Origin: Gardnerella vaginalis 1500E
GTDB lineage: Bacteria; Actinomycetota; Actinomycetes; Actinomycetales; Bifidobacteriaceae
DNA length: 64,000 nt
Reading direction: 5' to 3'
Assembly (NCBI RefSeq): GCF_000263595.1
Contig: NZ_ADES01000027.1
Span: forward strand, 1-64,000
Within the stretch, counting starts at the first letter, position 1, and each line of letters opens with the position of its first letter. Positions 7,314 to 17,004 of the stretch are shown piece after piece. The notes below the pieces were generated by a model that made no database searches, was not told the origin of the DNA, and worked only from the letters and a program-made list of their open reading frames with translations. The position numbers and the translations under genes were made by a program.

Positions 7314-7835
7314 TCAAGCGGCCTTTTCCTGCTTCTCGCGCAAAGCGTCGATAGTACGCACCGTCTTGGTTGGCAATGCGTTGAACAGGTAGGCGGCCTT
7401 AGACATGGTGCCCTTGAGCGCGCCGGCCATTTCGGAAAGCAACTGTGGGCGAGACTTCAAGTCTGCAAGCTGCTTTGCACCTTCGGCATCGTAAACAGTT
7501 CCATCTGCGAAACCGCCCTTGATGACGAGAGTCTTATTCTCTTTGGCAAAATCACGCAAGGTCTTAGCAGCCTCAATGAAATCACCCTTAACAAAGGTGA
7601 TTGCAGTTGGGCCGGCGAGAAGCTCGTCAAGACCTTCAATGCCCGCTTCCTTAGCAGCAATACGAGCAAGCGTGTTCTTCGCCACAGAGTAGGAAGTATC
7701 GCGGCCTAGCTTTTCACGCAGAGAAGAAATCTGCGGAACGGTAAGCCCGCGGTACTCGGTAAGGTAGACAGCGTCTGCATTACGGAAAAGTTCCGTAAGA
7801 TCGGCAACTACCGCTTCCTTTTCGGGCCTCTTCAT
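7314..7835 (-). CDS. rplJ: 50S ribosomal protein L10
   Basis: This 173-residue protein anchors the L7/L12 dimers to the ribosome. The N-terminus (KEAVVADLTELFRNADAVYLTEYRGLTVPQ) and the AKNTLARIA region are diagnostic. It is the first gene of the rplJ-rplL pair and is preceded by a structured leader at about 7890-8070. In other bacteria the L10-L12 complex binds such a leader to repress its own synthesis. Confidence 0.98.
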   Translation of the reverse strand: MKRPEKEAVVADLTELFRNADAVYLTEYRGLTVPQISSLREKLGRDTSYSVAKNTLARIAAKEAGIEGLDELLAGPTAITFVKGDFIEAAKTLRDFAKENKTLVIKGGFADGTVYDAEGAKQLADLKSRPQLLSEMAGALKGTMSKAAYLFNALPTKTVRTIDALREKQEKAA

Positions 7836-7889
7836 GGCGTTCCTTCCTAAATCGGCCGTCAGTTCGAAAGAAACACATCAAGCTTAATT

Positions 7890-8070
7890 AAACAGGGCAA
7901 TAAAAAAGCCCTGCGCACTGGCAGAGCAACATACGAAGCACACTAAGTGCTAAATAAAACTTACAACATACTCGCTGTAAATCTTGCTCAACCTGTGCTG
8001 GCCTGACGCATCAATTTCAGGAATCTTGCGATTCCACCAACGGTCTGTGGTTTACGTTGGGCAAGTTTAA
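7890..8070 (-). promoter_or_regulatory. L10 leader (autoregulatory mRNA region)
   Basis: The minus-strand leader of rplJ contains ACCACAGACCGTTGGTGG, like the known L10-leader core. It also has a GGAATCGCAAGATTCC hairpin and a paired TGAAATTGATGCGTCA stretch before a GC-rich segment that ends in CAGGGCTTTTTTATT. The position in front of rplJ and these elements fit the L10 leader family. The covariance was judged by eye only. Confidence 0.65.
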
Positions 8071-8114
8071 TACAAAATCAAGACAATGTCAACAAAAATT
8101 TATGTGGAAACTAG

Positions 8115-8148
8115 AAATAAAAAGAGGGTGCGCAATTGCACACCCTCA
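8115..8148 (-). terminator. Terminator after the NCS2 permease
   Basis: On the minus strand GAGGGTGTGCAA pairs with TTGCGCACCCTC and is followed by TTTTTATTTC. It ends the permease transcript and insulates it from the rplJ leader. Confidence 0.88.
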
Positions 8149-8212
8149 AATACATTATTTCACTGCTCTGTAAGTTTCTACTACGTAAGTTTATTTACAG
8201 TACCAACAACTT

Positions 8213-9604
8213 TTACAGCACAGCATTAGCAACGAAATCAAGCAAGAACAGCAAGGAAACAATCCAAAGCATTGGATGAACTTCCTTAGCACGCTTCTTG
8301 CAAGTCATAACCAAGCAGTACATGATGAAGCCTGCAGCGATGCCGTAAGAAATGGAGTAAGAGAACGCCATAAACACAGCAGCAAAGAATGCAGGAATTG
8401 CTTCGGAAATATCATCCCAAGCAATTTCCTTCAAAGAGCTTGCCATCATGCAACCAACAACCACAAGCACGCCAGCAGTTGCAGCAGCAGGAACAGCGGA
8501 AACGACTGGAGCAAGCACTATAGAAAGCGCGAAACAGATTGATACAACTACTGAAGTCAAACCGGTACGGCCGCCAGCACCAATACCTGCAGCAGACTCT
8601 ACGTAAGTAGTGGTGTTAGAAGTACCAAAGATTGCACCAACAGAAGTTGCAATAGAATCAGCAAACAAAGCACGATCCATCTTGGAGCTAAAGCCAGAGC
8701 CGTTTTCCAGAGCCTTTTCGTCAGCCTCAGAGAAAATACCCGTACGACGACCGGTACCAATAAAGGTACCCAAAGTGTCGAAAGTATCAGACATTGAGAA
8801 AGCAAAGATTGTTATTAAAACAAGCGGAATGAGCGAAGGTTTTGCAAACAGCGTTGGGAAGCCTTCGTGGCTAAATATTGCGCAGAAAGTAGTTGGCAAA
8901 TCATGGAAAGCACCCATGATTGACACAGAGTTGCTCATAGTCGTCAAACCCATTGGAATACCAATGATAGTGGTAACAACAATTGAAATAAGCAAAGATC
9001 CACGAACATTCAAAACAGTAAGAACAATTGCCAAAATCAAGCCAATAAGAAACAGCCATAGAACTGGATTCTTCAAAACAGCAAGACCTGGAATTGCAGG
9101 AATTGCACCAACTTTTGCAGCTTTATCATCCTTTGGAGTGAACTTAATCAAGTCAACGTTCACCATGCCAACATAAGCCACAAATAAACCAATGCCACCG
9201 CCGATTGCGTGTTGTAACGAAGTCGGGATGGCACGAATAATCATTTTACGAATTTTAGTAACGGTAATAAGAATGTTAATTAAACCGCATAAGAACACCA
9301 TGCACATAGCATGTTGCCATGTAAAACCCAATCCGAAGCAAACTGTGAACGTAAAGAATGCATTTAAGCCCATACCAGCAGCCTGAGCATAAGGCACGTT
9401 AGCAAATAAGCCCATAACAAGCGTGCCAATAATAGCGGCAATAATTGTTGCTAAGAACACACCACCCCATGGCATACCAGTTTTGCTTAAAATCATTGGA
9501 TTTACGACGATAATATATGACATTGCGAAGAATGTAGTGAGACCTGCAGTGATCTCCGTTGATACATTCGTGCCGTTTTCTTTGAGATGGAAGAACTTTT
9601 CCAT
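8213..9604 (-). CDS. NCS2 family purine/nucleobase permease (AzgA-like)
   Basis: This 463-residue membrane protein has about 12-14 hydrophobic segments. The start (TEITAGLTTFFAMSYIIVVNP) and the region GTSNTTTYVESAAGIGAGGRTGL match the AzgA-like branch of the NCS2 family, which imports adenine, guanine or hypoxanthine with protons. The substrate is inferred from the family. The ATG at 9604 is used because AAGGAA lies upstream; an earlier ATG at 9697 adds a Cys-rich stretch unlike the family. I saw no convincing purine riboswitch in the roughly 250 bases before it. Confidence 0.88.
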   Translation of the reverse strand: MEKFFHLKENGTNVSTEITAGLTTFFAMSYIIVVNPMILSKTGMPWGGVFLATIIAAIIGTLVMGLFANVPYAQAAGMGLNAFFTFTVCFGLGFTWQHAMCMVFLCGLINILITVTKIRKMIIRAIPTSLQHAIGGGIGLFVAYVGMVNVDLIKFTPKDDKAAKVGAIPAIPGLAVLKNPVLWLFLIGLILAIVLTVLNVRGSLLISIVVTTIIGIPMGLTTMSNSVSIMGAFHDLPTTFCAIFSHEGFPTLFAKPSLIPLVLITIFAFSMSDTFDTLGTFIGTGRRTGIFSEADEKALENGSGFSSKMDRALFADSIATSVGAIFGTSNTTTYVESAAGIGAGGRTGLTSVVVSICFALSIVLAPVVSAVPAAATAGVLVVVGCMMASSLKEIAWDDISEAIPAFFAAVFMAFSYSISYGIAAGFIMYCLVMTCKKRAKEVHPMLWIVSLLFLLDFVANAVL

Positions 9605-9858
9605 AAACTCTCTGTTCCTTGGTTTACAAGCGCAAAAGACCATAAAAAGCGTGGCGATAGCACTTGAGCAATCGCGGACGCAATTACATTTGGGCATTCA
9701 CGCAGAGGTTACTGCGACTCGTCGGAAGAACGAAGGCACCACAAAATCTCACACAAAATTATGAAAATTGCGAAACCTTTGAACAACCGAACAGCTCCGA
9801 CCTTACGCGCACGTGCTGACCAAGGAAATACATTGAAATCAAAAAAGTATATAACAAA

Positions 9859-10638
9859 TCAGCCAAAACGACCGGAAATATAACGCTCAGCTTCAGCATT
9901 GCGAGGATTGTTGAACATAGTAGTCGTATCTGCAAAGTATTCCAAATGCCCCGGCTGCCCTACAGCCTTCAAATTAAAGAATGCCGTGTAATCTGCAACA
10001 CGCGCAGCCTGCTGCATATTATGCGTCACAATCACAATCGTGTAATCGTTTTTAAGCTCGTTAATCAAATCTTCTACAGCCAACGTAGAAATAGGATCAA
10101 GTGCCGAACAAGGCTCATCCATAAGTAAAACTTGCGGATGCACAGCCACAGCCCTAGCAATACAAAGTCGCTGCTGCTGACCGCCCGAAAGACCAATTCC
10201 AGGCTTATCTAAGCGGTCCTTAACTTCATTCCACAAGTTTGCACCTCGCAATGCCCACTCGACTAAATCGTCAGCATCCTGCTTAGCAATTTTTCGATTA
10301 TTTAGGCGAACTCCAGCAAGCACGTTTTCTCGAATAGACATTGTTGGGAAAGGATTTGGGCGCTGAAAAACCATGCCAACATCTCGGCGAACTGCCACAG
10401 GGTCAACGTCTTTTCCGTATAAATCGCGGCCTTCAAGAAGCACATGGCCTTCTACGCGCGCTCCCGGCGTAATCTCGTGCATGCGGTCTAAAGTGCGCAA
10501 AACTGTTGACTTTCCGCAGCCAGAAGGTCCAATAAAAGCCGTCACTTTATTTGGCTCAATATTAATATTTACGTCTTCTACGGCAAGAAAATCACCATAG
10601 TAAATATTTAAGTTCTTAACATCAATTCGTTGACCCAT
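9859..10638 (-). CDS. pstB: Phosphate ABC transporter ATPase PstB
   Basis: This 259-residue ATPase drives high-affinity phosphate import. Walker A is GPSGCGKST (about 37-45), the signature is [14 protein letters not shown] and Walker B is [13 protein letters not shown]. The stretches [14 protein letters not shown] and FQRPNPFP are characteristic of PstB. It is the last gene of pstSCAB, about 35 bases after pstA. Confidence 0.98.
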   Translation of the reverse strand: MGQRIDVKNLNIYYGDFLAVEDVNINIEPNKVTAFIGPSGCGKSTVLRTLDRMHEITPGARVEGHVLLEGRDLYGKDVDPVAVRRDVGMVFQRPNPFPTMSIRENVLAGVRLNNRKIAKQDADDLVEWALRGANLWNEVKDRLDKPGIGLSGGQQQRLCIARAVAVHPQVLLMDEPCSALDPISTLAVEDLINELKNDYTIVIVTHNMQQAARVADYTAFFNLKAVGQPGHLEYFADTTTMFNNPRNAEAERYISGRFG

Positions 10639-10672
10639 TTTATGCTCGCTTTCTAATTCGCCTTATTTCGCC

Positions 10673-11710
10673 TTACTTCGCTTTTACAGAAAACACTCGA
10701 GCTACAACTCGCCCCAAAATATTTAGCAACAACACCAACACAATAAGCGTTAAAGCCGCAGCCCAAGCGCGCTCCATTGGAATTGTTGTAACGCAAGAAG
10801 CCGGAGCATCAGCTGGGCAATTTGCAGAAAGTTTGGAATATTCCTGGTAAACGTACACAGGCAAAGTAGTCATTTGCCCATCGAATAAGTTGAAATTCGT
10901 GGAAGCAATAAAGCCTGAAGCCATAAGAAGTGGCGCAGTTTCACCAATAACGCGCGCAACCGCAAGAATACAGCCAGACACAATTCCCGGAAGAGCAGTG
11001 CGCAAAACAATTTTCGTAATTGTGCGCTGCTTGGTTACACCCAAAGCTAAAGCAGCCTCGCGCAAATCGTTCGGCACAATTTTTAGCATTTCTTGAGAAG
11101 ATTTAACAACCGTTGGAATCATAAGAAGAGAAAGAGCTACAGACCCTTCAAAACCATTTATTGTGCCAGGACCTGCAAGAAGAGCAAACATAGAAAAAGC
11201 AAACAGACCGGCGACAATAGACGGAATACCACTCATAACATCAACAAGTAGATTAATTATGCGCGAAATTTTATTTCCGCTAGCATACTCAACCAAATAA
11301 ACAGCACACATTAGGCCAATTGGAATCGAAATAACCATAGCTCCTAAAGTTATTTCAAGCGTTCCAATAATTGCGTGCAAAATACCACCGTAACCGCCAG
11401 TTCCAGTAGCATTTCCGCCCACAACGTAAGTCATGTTATGCGTTAAAAAGTCAAGATTTAAGCGCTCAATACCGTTAATAATTGTTGTTAAAAGCAAAGA
11501 AACAAGCGGAATAAGCGCCACAACAAAAGACAAGAAAATCAGCACACGCATAAGCATATCTTTGCGTTTACGCGCGGCTATAGAAGATCTAGTTGGACGG
11601 AATTTGTTGAAGTCAATAACCGGAGCTGCGGAATTTTCAGCGGACTTTTCGGCGCTATTTTCAGCAAAATCTACAGCACTTGCGGCAGATTTATTAATTT
11701 GATTCTCCAT
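10673..11710 (-). CDS. pstA: Phosphate ABC transporter permease PstA
   Basis: This 345-residue inner-membrane subunit has six main membrane segments and the permease loop EAALALGVTKQRTITKIVLRT. GGYGGILHAIIGTLEIT and DVMSGIPSIVAGLFAF are typical of PstA. An Ala/Glu/Ser-rich cytoplasmic extension of about 45 residues precedes the first segment. Its ATG is directly next to the pstC stop, so the two are translationally coupled. Confidence 0.96.
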   Translation of the reverse strand: MENQINKSAASAVDFAENSAEKSAENSAAPVIDFNKFRPTRSSIAARKRKDMLMRVLIFLSFVVALIPLVSLLLTTIINGIERLNLDFLTHNMTYVVGGNATGTGGYGGILHAIIGTLEITLGAMVISIPIGLMCAVYLVEYASGNKISRIINLLVDVMSGIPSIVAGLFAFSMFALLAGPGTINGFEGSVALSLLMIPTVVKSSQEMLKIVPNDLREAALALGVTKQRTITKIVLRTALPGIVSGCILAVARVIGETAPLLMASGFIASTNFNLFDGQMTTLPVYVYQEYSKLSANCPADAPASCVTTIPMERAWAAALTLIVLVLLLNILGRVVARVFSVKAK

Positions 11711-12715
11711 TTATGCGCCCGCCTTTCCGGTAATTTTGCGAGCAATAAAGTTGACTGCAAAAGAAATAACAAACAAAACTAAGCCGGTTGCAATAAGCGC
11801 ACTTACTCCAAGACCGTTCGCTTCCGGATACTGCGCTGCAATATTTGCGGCAATAGTTTGATTTTGAGAAGCTTTGAAAATATTGATTCCAAAAGTAAAT
11901 CCAGGAGACAAAATCATCAAAACTGCCATTGTTTCACCAAGAGCGCGACCAAGTCCAAGCATAGAAGCAGATACAATACCAGACTTTGCAAACGGCAAAA
12001 CAGCTAACTTAATCATCTCCCACTTTGTAGCACCAAGCGCCAGCGCACCTTCCTGCTGCAAGCGAGGAGCCTGCTGAAAAATGTCACGAGCCATCGAAGT
12101 AATAATCGGCAAAATCATAACAGCTAAAACTAAGCTAACTGTTGCAGAACTTCTGGAAGGATTCGCCGCAGGACCAGAAAATAGCGGAATCCAGCCAAAA
12201 AGTTTAGAAACCCAATCCCAGAACGGATACATAGCTGGAACCAAAACTAATCCGCCCCACAAACCATAAATTACGGACGGAATTGCAGCAAGCAAATCAA
12301 CAACTCCGCTTAAAAGCGGAACAATCTTTTTAGGAGCATAATACGAAATAAACAGAGCAATGCCGAGTGCCACAAAAAATGCGAACAGCAGCGCGAGCGC
12401 AGACATAAGCACCGTACCAAAAATAAGCGGAGCTACGTAGCTTATAAAATCGTGCGCTTTACCGCCAGTAAAGTCGGAAAATACGCGACTTACCTGCGCA
12501 TGATTCCCGCTTATTAGCGGCCACGCGCGAAACAGCAGGAATACTGCAACTGCAGTCAGCACAAGCAAAATCAGCATGCCACAGCTTGCAGCCACGCCTT
12601 TAAAAAGACGGTCTGCAAAATGAGTGCCTGCATAATTTTTGCTATTGCTCTCAGAAACTTGAGTAGCTTCGTTTGCAGTATACGCAACTGCTGCTGCATT
12701 TTTCGTAGAACTCAA
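11711..12715 (-). CDS. pstC: Phosphate ABC transporter permease PstC
   Basis: This 334-residue membrane subunit pairs with PstA. DLLAAIPSVIYGLWGGLVLVP and the loop GALALGATKWEMIKLAVLP are diagnostic. The first codon is TTG, chosen because AAGGAG lies about seven bases before it; no ATG fits the conserved N-terminus as well. It lies between pstS and pstA in the standard order. Confidence 0.95.
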   Translation of the reverse strand: MSSTKNAAAVAYTANEATQVSESNSKNYAGTHFADRLFKGVAASCGMLILLVLTAVAVFLLFRAWPLISGNHAQVSRVFSDFTGGKAHDFISYVAPLIFGTVLMSALALLFAFFVALGIALFISYYAPKKIVPLLSGVVDLLAAIPSVIYGLWGGLVLVPAMYPFWDWVSKLFGWIPLFSGPAANPSRSSATVSLVLAVMILPIITSMARDIFQQAPRLQQEGALALGATKWEMIKLAVLPFAKSGIVSASMLGLGRALGETMAVLMILSPGFTFGINIFKASQNQTIAANIAAQYPEANGLGVSALIATGLVLFVISFAVNFIARKITGKAGA

Positions 12716-12813
12716 TCATTCTCCTTTTTAACTGATATTTTTCATAATATCAGTTACGAAAAGTTTTTACTTTTAAGTTTTACTTTCCGATTTTTATTTT
12801 TTACTTTCCAGTT

Positions 12814-13995
12814 TTACTTTCCGGTTTTAATCGCTTGAATTGACTTGTTGATTTTGCCAACCAAATTTTGCGGAAGTGGAGCCGTTCCAGCAGCAGAAGA
12901 AGCAGCATTCTGACCTTCCGCGCTAGTTACGTAGCTAAGCCAAGACTTCACAAACTGTGCAGTTGAAGAATCCTTATAAACCGGGCAAGAAATATCGTAA
13001 GAAACCAACACAATCGGGTACGCACCCTTAGTTTGCGTATTATGATTAATTTTCATAACAACGCGGTTAGGATATTTTGCCGAAGCATCAGAATCAATCT
13101 CGGAATCAGCTAAAGTTTTCGACGCTGCATCCGGAGAAATCTCATTATAAGTATCTCCCACCTTCACAGCAACTGTGCCAAGCTTACCAACTTGCGAAAA
13201 ATCAGCGTAGCCAATAGCACCGTCAGCCATACGAATTGTTGACACAACACCGGAAGTGCCTTTCGCGCCTTGACCGACGCTATTTGGCCAGTTTTCGCTA
13301 AGATCATGCGACCAATCGTCCGGAGCTGCATCCTTCACATAGCTTAAGAAATTCTGCGTTGTGCCAGACTTATCGGAGCGGTGAACAACCGTAATTGGAG
13401 TGCTAGGAAGTTTTAGCTTAGGATTTTGCGATTTAATTGCGTCGTCATCCCAGCGCGTGATTTTGCCGTCGAAAATTTTAGCAATCGTCGAAGCGTCCAA
13501 ATTAATATGCTTGCCGGCATCCGAAACGCCTTTTAGATTAAAGATTACAGCGATTGGAGATACATATACTGGAACGTCGAAAGCTGTAGTACCATTTGCG
13601 CAAACCGACTTTGACTTTTCTACCTCGTCGTCGCTTAGCGGCTTGTCTGAACCAGCCCAAGCTGTGGCACCGGTCATAAATGTTGTAACTCCTGCGCCAG
13701 AGCCTGTTGGATTATAAGCGATTTTTACACCGTTGTTTTTTGATTGGAATCCTGCAATCCACGCTTCTACTGCAACCTGCTGTGAAGAAGCGCCAGAGCC
13801 TTGGAAATTGCCGGAAATTTTTGCATTTTGCGCGCCGGTTGCGTTGTTGTTGTCTGCTGGACTATTGTCGCCGCAAGCAGCGCAAGTTGCGCACAAGCCG
13901 AAAGTGAGCGCCGCAGCAGCAATACTACGGAACTTAAGTGCGCTTTTATTCATATTCAATTTGTTCATATTTGACTTATTCATATTGTTACGCAT
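12814..13995 (-). CDS. pstS: Phosphate-binding lipoprotein PstS
   Basis: This 393-residue protein captures phosphate outside the cell for PstCAB. It has a lipoprotein signal with a Cys-containing end (GLCATCAACGD), and the phosphate-contact regions GSGAGVTTFM, DKPLS and HRSDKSGTTQNFLSYV. The ATG at 13995 is preferred because AAAGGAAAG precedes it; the reading frame stays open to 14079. The N-terminus is odd: MNK-type units repeat (MNKSNMNKLNMNKS), giving several possible starts. It leads the pstSCAB operon, so phosphate control is likely, though I did not identify a PHO box. Confidence 0.95.
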   Translation of the reverse strand: MRNNMNKSNMNKLNMNKSALKFRSIAAAALTFGLCATCAACGDNSPADNNNATGAQNAKISGNFQGSGASSQQVAVEAWIAGFQSKNNGVKIAYNPTGSGAGVTTFMTGATAWAGSDKPLSDDEVEKSKSVCANGTTAFDVPVYVSPIAVIFNLKGVSDAGKHINLDASTIAKIFDGKITRWDDDAIKSQNPKLKLPSTPITVVHRSDKSGTTQNFLSYVKDAAPDDWSHDLSENWPNSVGQGAKGTSGVVSTIRMADGAIGYADFSQVGKLGTVAVKVGDTYNEISPDAASKTLADSEIDSDASAKYPNRVVMKINHNTQTKGAYPIVLVSYDISCPVYKDSSTAQFVKSWLSYVTSAEGQNAASSAAGTAPLPQNLVGKINKSIQAIKTGK

Positions 13996-14247
13996 ATTCT
14001 TCTTTCCTTTCGCGAAGAATTGCCTTGCACCCCACCACATTTTCGCGTTCCTATAGCCATATTTGCGAATTGGGCGCATTCTTTTAATTAATCCCTATCT
14101 TTTTTTATTAACGCAACCATCATAAATAGGTGGGTTAAACCGCACCGGCAAAAACAAAGTGGGTATCAAAAATGGCGGTATTTGGCGCTATATTTAACGC
14201 GAGCTAATCAAAATGAAGGTCGGCGACCGCCTCGGCGTGTCGAAATC

Positions 14248-14973
14248 TCACAAATTGCGAAGAATATTTACCGTAATTCTTGCAGCAGTGTCTGCATATT
14301 CGGAAATGTCAAAAGTGTGAAAATCCTCGTATTTTGTGTCTGCATTATCGCTCATTGCGCGCACAACCAAAGCAGGAACGTCGTTACGCGCAGCTACGTG
14401 CAAGACGGCAGCGCCTTCCATTTCCACAGCATCGGCTTGAGTAGCTGCAATTACTTCCGCAACTTTTTCTGGAGAATCAACGAAATATCCGCCGGACGCA
14501 ATCGTTCCAGCAATATGTGTGATTTTCATATCGGTAAGCACTTTGCTAGCTACTTTAAGAAGATAATCATCCGAATGAAACTCGCTTGCAAACGGCTTCC
14601 ACTGGCCAATTAAGCGCATATCAGTATCGAGATATTTTACAGTTTTTCCAAGAACAACATCGTTCGTATGCAAATTTTTATTAAGATTTCCAGCAATACC
14701 CGAAAAAATTACGGCTTGAGGATTGTATGCGTCAATAAGATACTGCACAGTTGCAGCAGCATTTACTAAGCCCATTCCGCCAACCGTAGCCGCGACTTCG
14801 ATTTTTCTACCATCCGCAGAGTCGAGAGTGCCGCAAGATACGTCAAGACTTGCAGACTTATCGTGAGTCACGTTTTCAAGCGCGCTAGCAATATGCGCAA
14901 CTTCCTCCTCTAAAGCGCCAACAATAGCAACTTTAGTAATATCAGTTTCCGCAAGTTTTTCAGTATTAGACAT
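14248..14973 (-). CDS. mtnN: 5'-methylthioadenosine/S-adenosylhomocysteine nucleosidase
   Basis: This 241-residue enzyme cleaves the glycosidic bond of methylthioadenosine and S-adenosylhomocysteine, recycling by-products of methylation and polyamine metabolism. The N-terminus AIVGALEEEVAHI, the substrate region DAVEMEGAAVLHVA with its key Glu, and the catalytic Asp in AMSDNADTK are all present. The length is typical. It starts seven bases after the end of the small membrane-protein gene upstream, so they are probably co-transcribed. Confidence 0.93.
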   Translation of the reverse strand: MSNTEKLAETDITKVAIVGALEEEVAHIASALENVTHDKSASLDVSCGTLDSADGRKIEVAATVGGMGLVNAAATVQYLIDAYNPQAVIFSGIAGNLNKNLHTNDVVLGKTVKYLDTDMRLIGQWKPFASEFHSDDYLLKVASKVLTDMKITHIAGTIASGGYFVDSPEKVAEVIAATQADAVEMEGAAVLHVAARNDVPALVVRAMSDNADTKYEDFHTFDISEYADTAARITVNILRNL

Positions 14974-14979
14974 TAAGAA

Positions 14980-15471
14980 TCATCCTTTTTTTACTTCGCT
15001 ACTTACGCATTTATCGTTATTCTTAACCAAAAACACGCATACTAAAGTCATAATAACAAAAGTTAAAGTAGCAATCTTCAGCAATGCGCCGCACTGAAAA
15101 TCAAACCAAGGATTCACAACAGGAACATTGAAAAACGCAATAATTTGATCTTGCAAAGCAAGAAAAGTGAAAAATCCAGCTATAAGCAACACACAAACTA
15201 AAGTGCCAACAATGCGACGCCATCCGCGAGCAAAAATAAGCAAAACGATTCCAGTTACAAACGGCATAAAAACGCTAAACCACAATGCAGAATCTGTCAC
15301 AAGCGTATACCCAGCACTGTGAGTGCCACGATACCATGCAAAAGCAAGCAAAATAACACCAGTTGCAATCAAAGCAAACAGCACATATTTCACAATCGGA
15401 AACGCTTTACACGCAAAACCTTTATTCGCTTTATCTGTTTTATTCGCTTTATTCAAGTCTTTGTTATACAT
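14980..15471 (-). CDS. Small multi-pass membrane protein, unknown
   Basis: This 163-residue protein has four hydrophobic segments (YVLFALIATGVILLAFAW, LWFSVFMPFVTGIVLLIFA, IVGTLVCVLLIAGFFTFLAL, LKIATLTFVIMTLVCVFLV) and a Lys/Asn-rich N-terminus. I recognise no family. The ATG at 15471 is preferred because AAGGGAG lies about nine bases before it. It lies directly upstream of mtnN and is probably in the same transcript. Confidence 0.75.
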   Translation of the reverse strand: MYNKDLNKANKTDKANKGFACKAFPIVKYVLFALIATGVILLAFAWYRGTHSAGYTLVTDSALWFSVFMPFVTGIVLLIFARGWRRIVGTLVCVLLIAGFFTFLALQDQIIAFFNVPVVNPWFDFQCGALLKIATLTFVIMTLVCVFLVKNNDKCVSSEVKKG

Positions 15472-15590
15472 TTCAACACACTCCCTTGTACGCAAAATAT
15501 AGTGCAAAACTTAACTGGCAAATACAGTAAAATATAAGCCTAGTAGAAGTAAATTGAGATTATCTTACTACAATCTCTACTCTCTAGTCT

Positions 15591-16772
15591 CTAATCTCTA
15601 CGGCGTGTTGCAACAGATTTAGCTAAAGTTCTTAACAAATCGGCAGTATCTTCCCAAGAAATACAACGATCCGTAATAGACTTGCCGTACTCAAGCTCAC
15701 TCAAAGGAGCAGGATCCTGGCTTCCGCCCTGCAAGAAGCTTTCCATCATAACGCCCTTAATGCCCTGCTCGCCAGCAGCCAAACGATCCGCAATCTCGCG
15801 CACAACCTCAATCTGACGATGCTCATCCTTGCCAGAATTACCGTGCGAACAATCCACAACAACGCCATGGGAAGCCACACAACCAGTGCCCAAACGCAAA
15901 CGAATTGAAGCCACAGCAGAAGCAACCGACGCAGCATCATAATTCGGGCCCTTACTAGATCCGCGCAAAACCACGTGGCAATCCGGGTTGCCAAGAGTCT
16001 GAACAGCGCAAGCGCGACCAAGATGATCAATACCAAAGAACGTATGATGCTGGCTCGCAGCCAAGCAACCATTCACAGCAGCAGAAACAGAACCATCAGT
16101 AGCATTCTTAAAACCAACCGGCATAGAAAGACCACTAGCAAGCTGACGATGAATCTGAGACTCAGTATTACGCGCACCAATCGCTCCCCAACTCACAGCA
16201 TCCGCAATAAACTGAGGGCTAGTCGGCTCCAAAAACTCAGTAGCAGCAGCCAAACCAGCATCCAACACACCAAGCAAAGTCTTACGCGCAAGAAGCAAAC
16301 CCTTATGAATATCATGCGTTCCGTCAATATCTGGGTCGTTAATCAAACCCTTCCAGCCAAGAGCCGTGCGCGGCTTTTCAAAATACACGCGCATAACAAT
16401 AAGAAGCTCATCTTCAAGCTCCGAACGCAACTTAGCTAAACGATTCGCATAATCAAGAGCAGCCTTAGGATCATGCACAGAACACGGGCCAACAATAACC
16501 AGCAAACGGTCGTCGTCACCATTCAAACAGCCACGAATCTCATCGCGAGACTCAGCAACAATATCCTGCGCATACGGCGACAACGGCAACTCGCCAAGCA
16601 CCTGAGCAGGAGTTGGAAGCGGCTCAAGCTCAAGCACGCGGCGGTTGATAATGCGATCCACACCAACCTGGTCCTCCCAGCGCTGGAACTTCGCAGAGTT
16701 AAGAGGGTTGCGCCCCTCCTCAACTTCCTTCTTTACCGCGCGAGAAGTACGCTGCTCAGCCGTAGAAGACAT
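15591..16772 (-). CDS. aroG: 3-deoxy-7-phosphoheptulonate (DAHP) synthase, class I
   Basis: This 393-residue enzyme joins phosphoenolpyruvate and erythrose 4-phosphate, the first step of aromatic amino-acid synthesis. LLVIVGPCSVHDPKAALDYA, RVYFEKPRTALGWKGLINDP, GARNTESQIHR and VDCSHGNSGK are the class I (AroF/G/H) motifs. It has an N-terminal extension of about 40 residues. The symbol is used for the family; which aromatic amino acid inhibits it cannot be read here. Four hairpins separate it from the aminopeptidase gene upstream. Confidence 0.93.
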   Translation of the reverse strand: MSSTAEQRTSRAVKKEVEEGRNPLNSAKFQRWEDQVGVDRIINRRVLELEPLPTPAQVLGELPLSPYAQDIVAESRDEIRGCLNGDDDRLLVIVGPCSVHDPKAALDYANRLAKLRSELEDELLIVMRVYFEKPRTALGWKGLINDPDIDGTHDIHKGLLLARKTLLGVLDAGLAAATEFLEPTSPQFIADAVSWGAIGARNTESQIHRQLASGLSMPVGFKNATDGSVSAAVNGCLAASQHHTFFGIDHLGRACAVQTLGNPDCHVVLRGSSKGPNYDAASVASAVASIRLRLGTGCVASHGVVVDCSHGNSGKDEHRQIEVVREIADRLAAGEQGIKGVMMESFLQGGSQDPAPLSELEYGKSITDRCISWEDTADLLRTLAKSVATRRRD

Positions 16773-16810
16773 TTGTTCACCATCCTATAAAAAACAATGC
16801 TTGGTGCGGT

Positions 16811-17004
16811 CGGTGCGCGTTTTTAGAACGCGCACCGCCGAACTCGCGCAGAGAGTCCAACCTAACTTGGTGTGGCCGGTGTTTGCATCTTGAATAAAGA
16901 TGCAAACACCTCCGAGCTTGCTCAAAGTTGAAAGCACGGTGTGCTTTCAACTTTGAGCAAGCTCGGCACATTAGGTTAGCTTGAAATCCTAATGATTTCA
17001 AGCT
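16811..17004. repeat. Row of four strong hairpins between pepC and aroG
   Basis: There are four inverted repeats: 16811-16837 (11-bp arms), 16878-16910 (14-bp perfect arms), 16912-16966 (26-bp perfect arms, three-base loop) and 16978-17004 (11-bp arms). In addition AACCTAA (16859-16865) can pair with TTAGGTT (16971-16977), enclosing the two central hairpins in a larger fold. None is followed by a T-run. The last one ends on the pepC stop codon. Confidence 0.88.

Noticed and set aside
9605..9858. Purine riboswitch before the NCS2 permease
   Set aside because: I could not find the conserved junction sequences or the three-helix arrangement by eye.
15975..16439. 154-codon plus-strand frame opposite aroG
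   Set aside because: The minus-strand DAHP synthase is conserved over its whole length here, so this is a shadow frame.
16777..17001. 74-codon minus-strand frame across the hairpins
   Set aside because: It is composed of inverted-repeat sequence, has no ribosome-binding site and overlaps the aroG leader.
16811..17004. Ordinary transcription terminators between pepC and aroG
   Set aside because: None of the four hairpins is followed by a run of T on the minus strand, and the number of stems is unusual.
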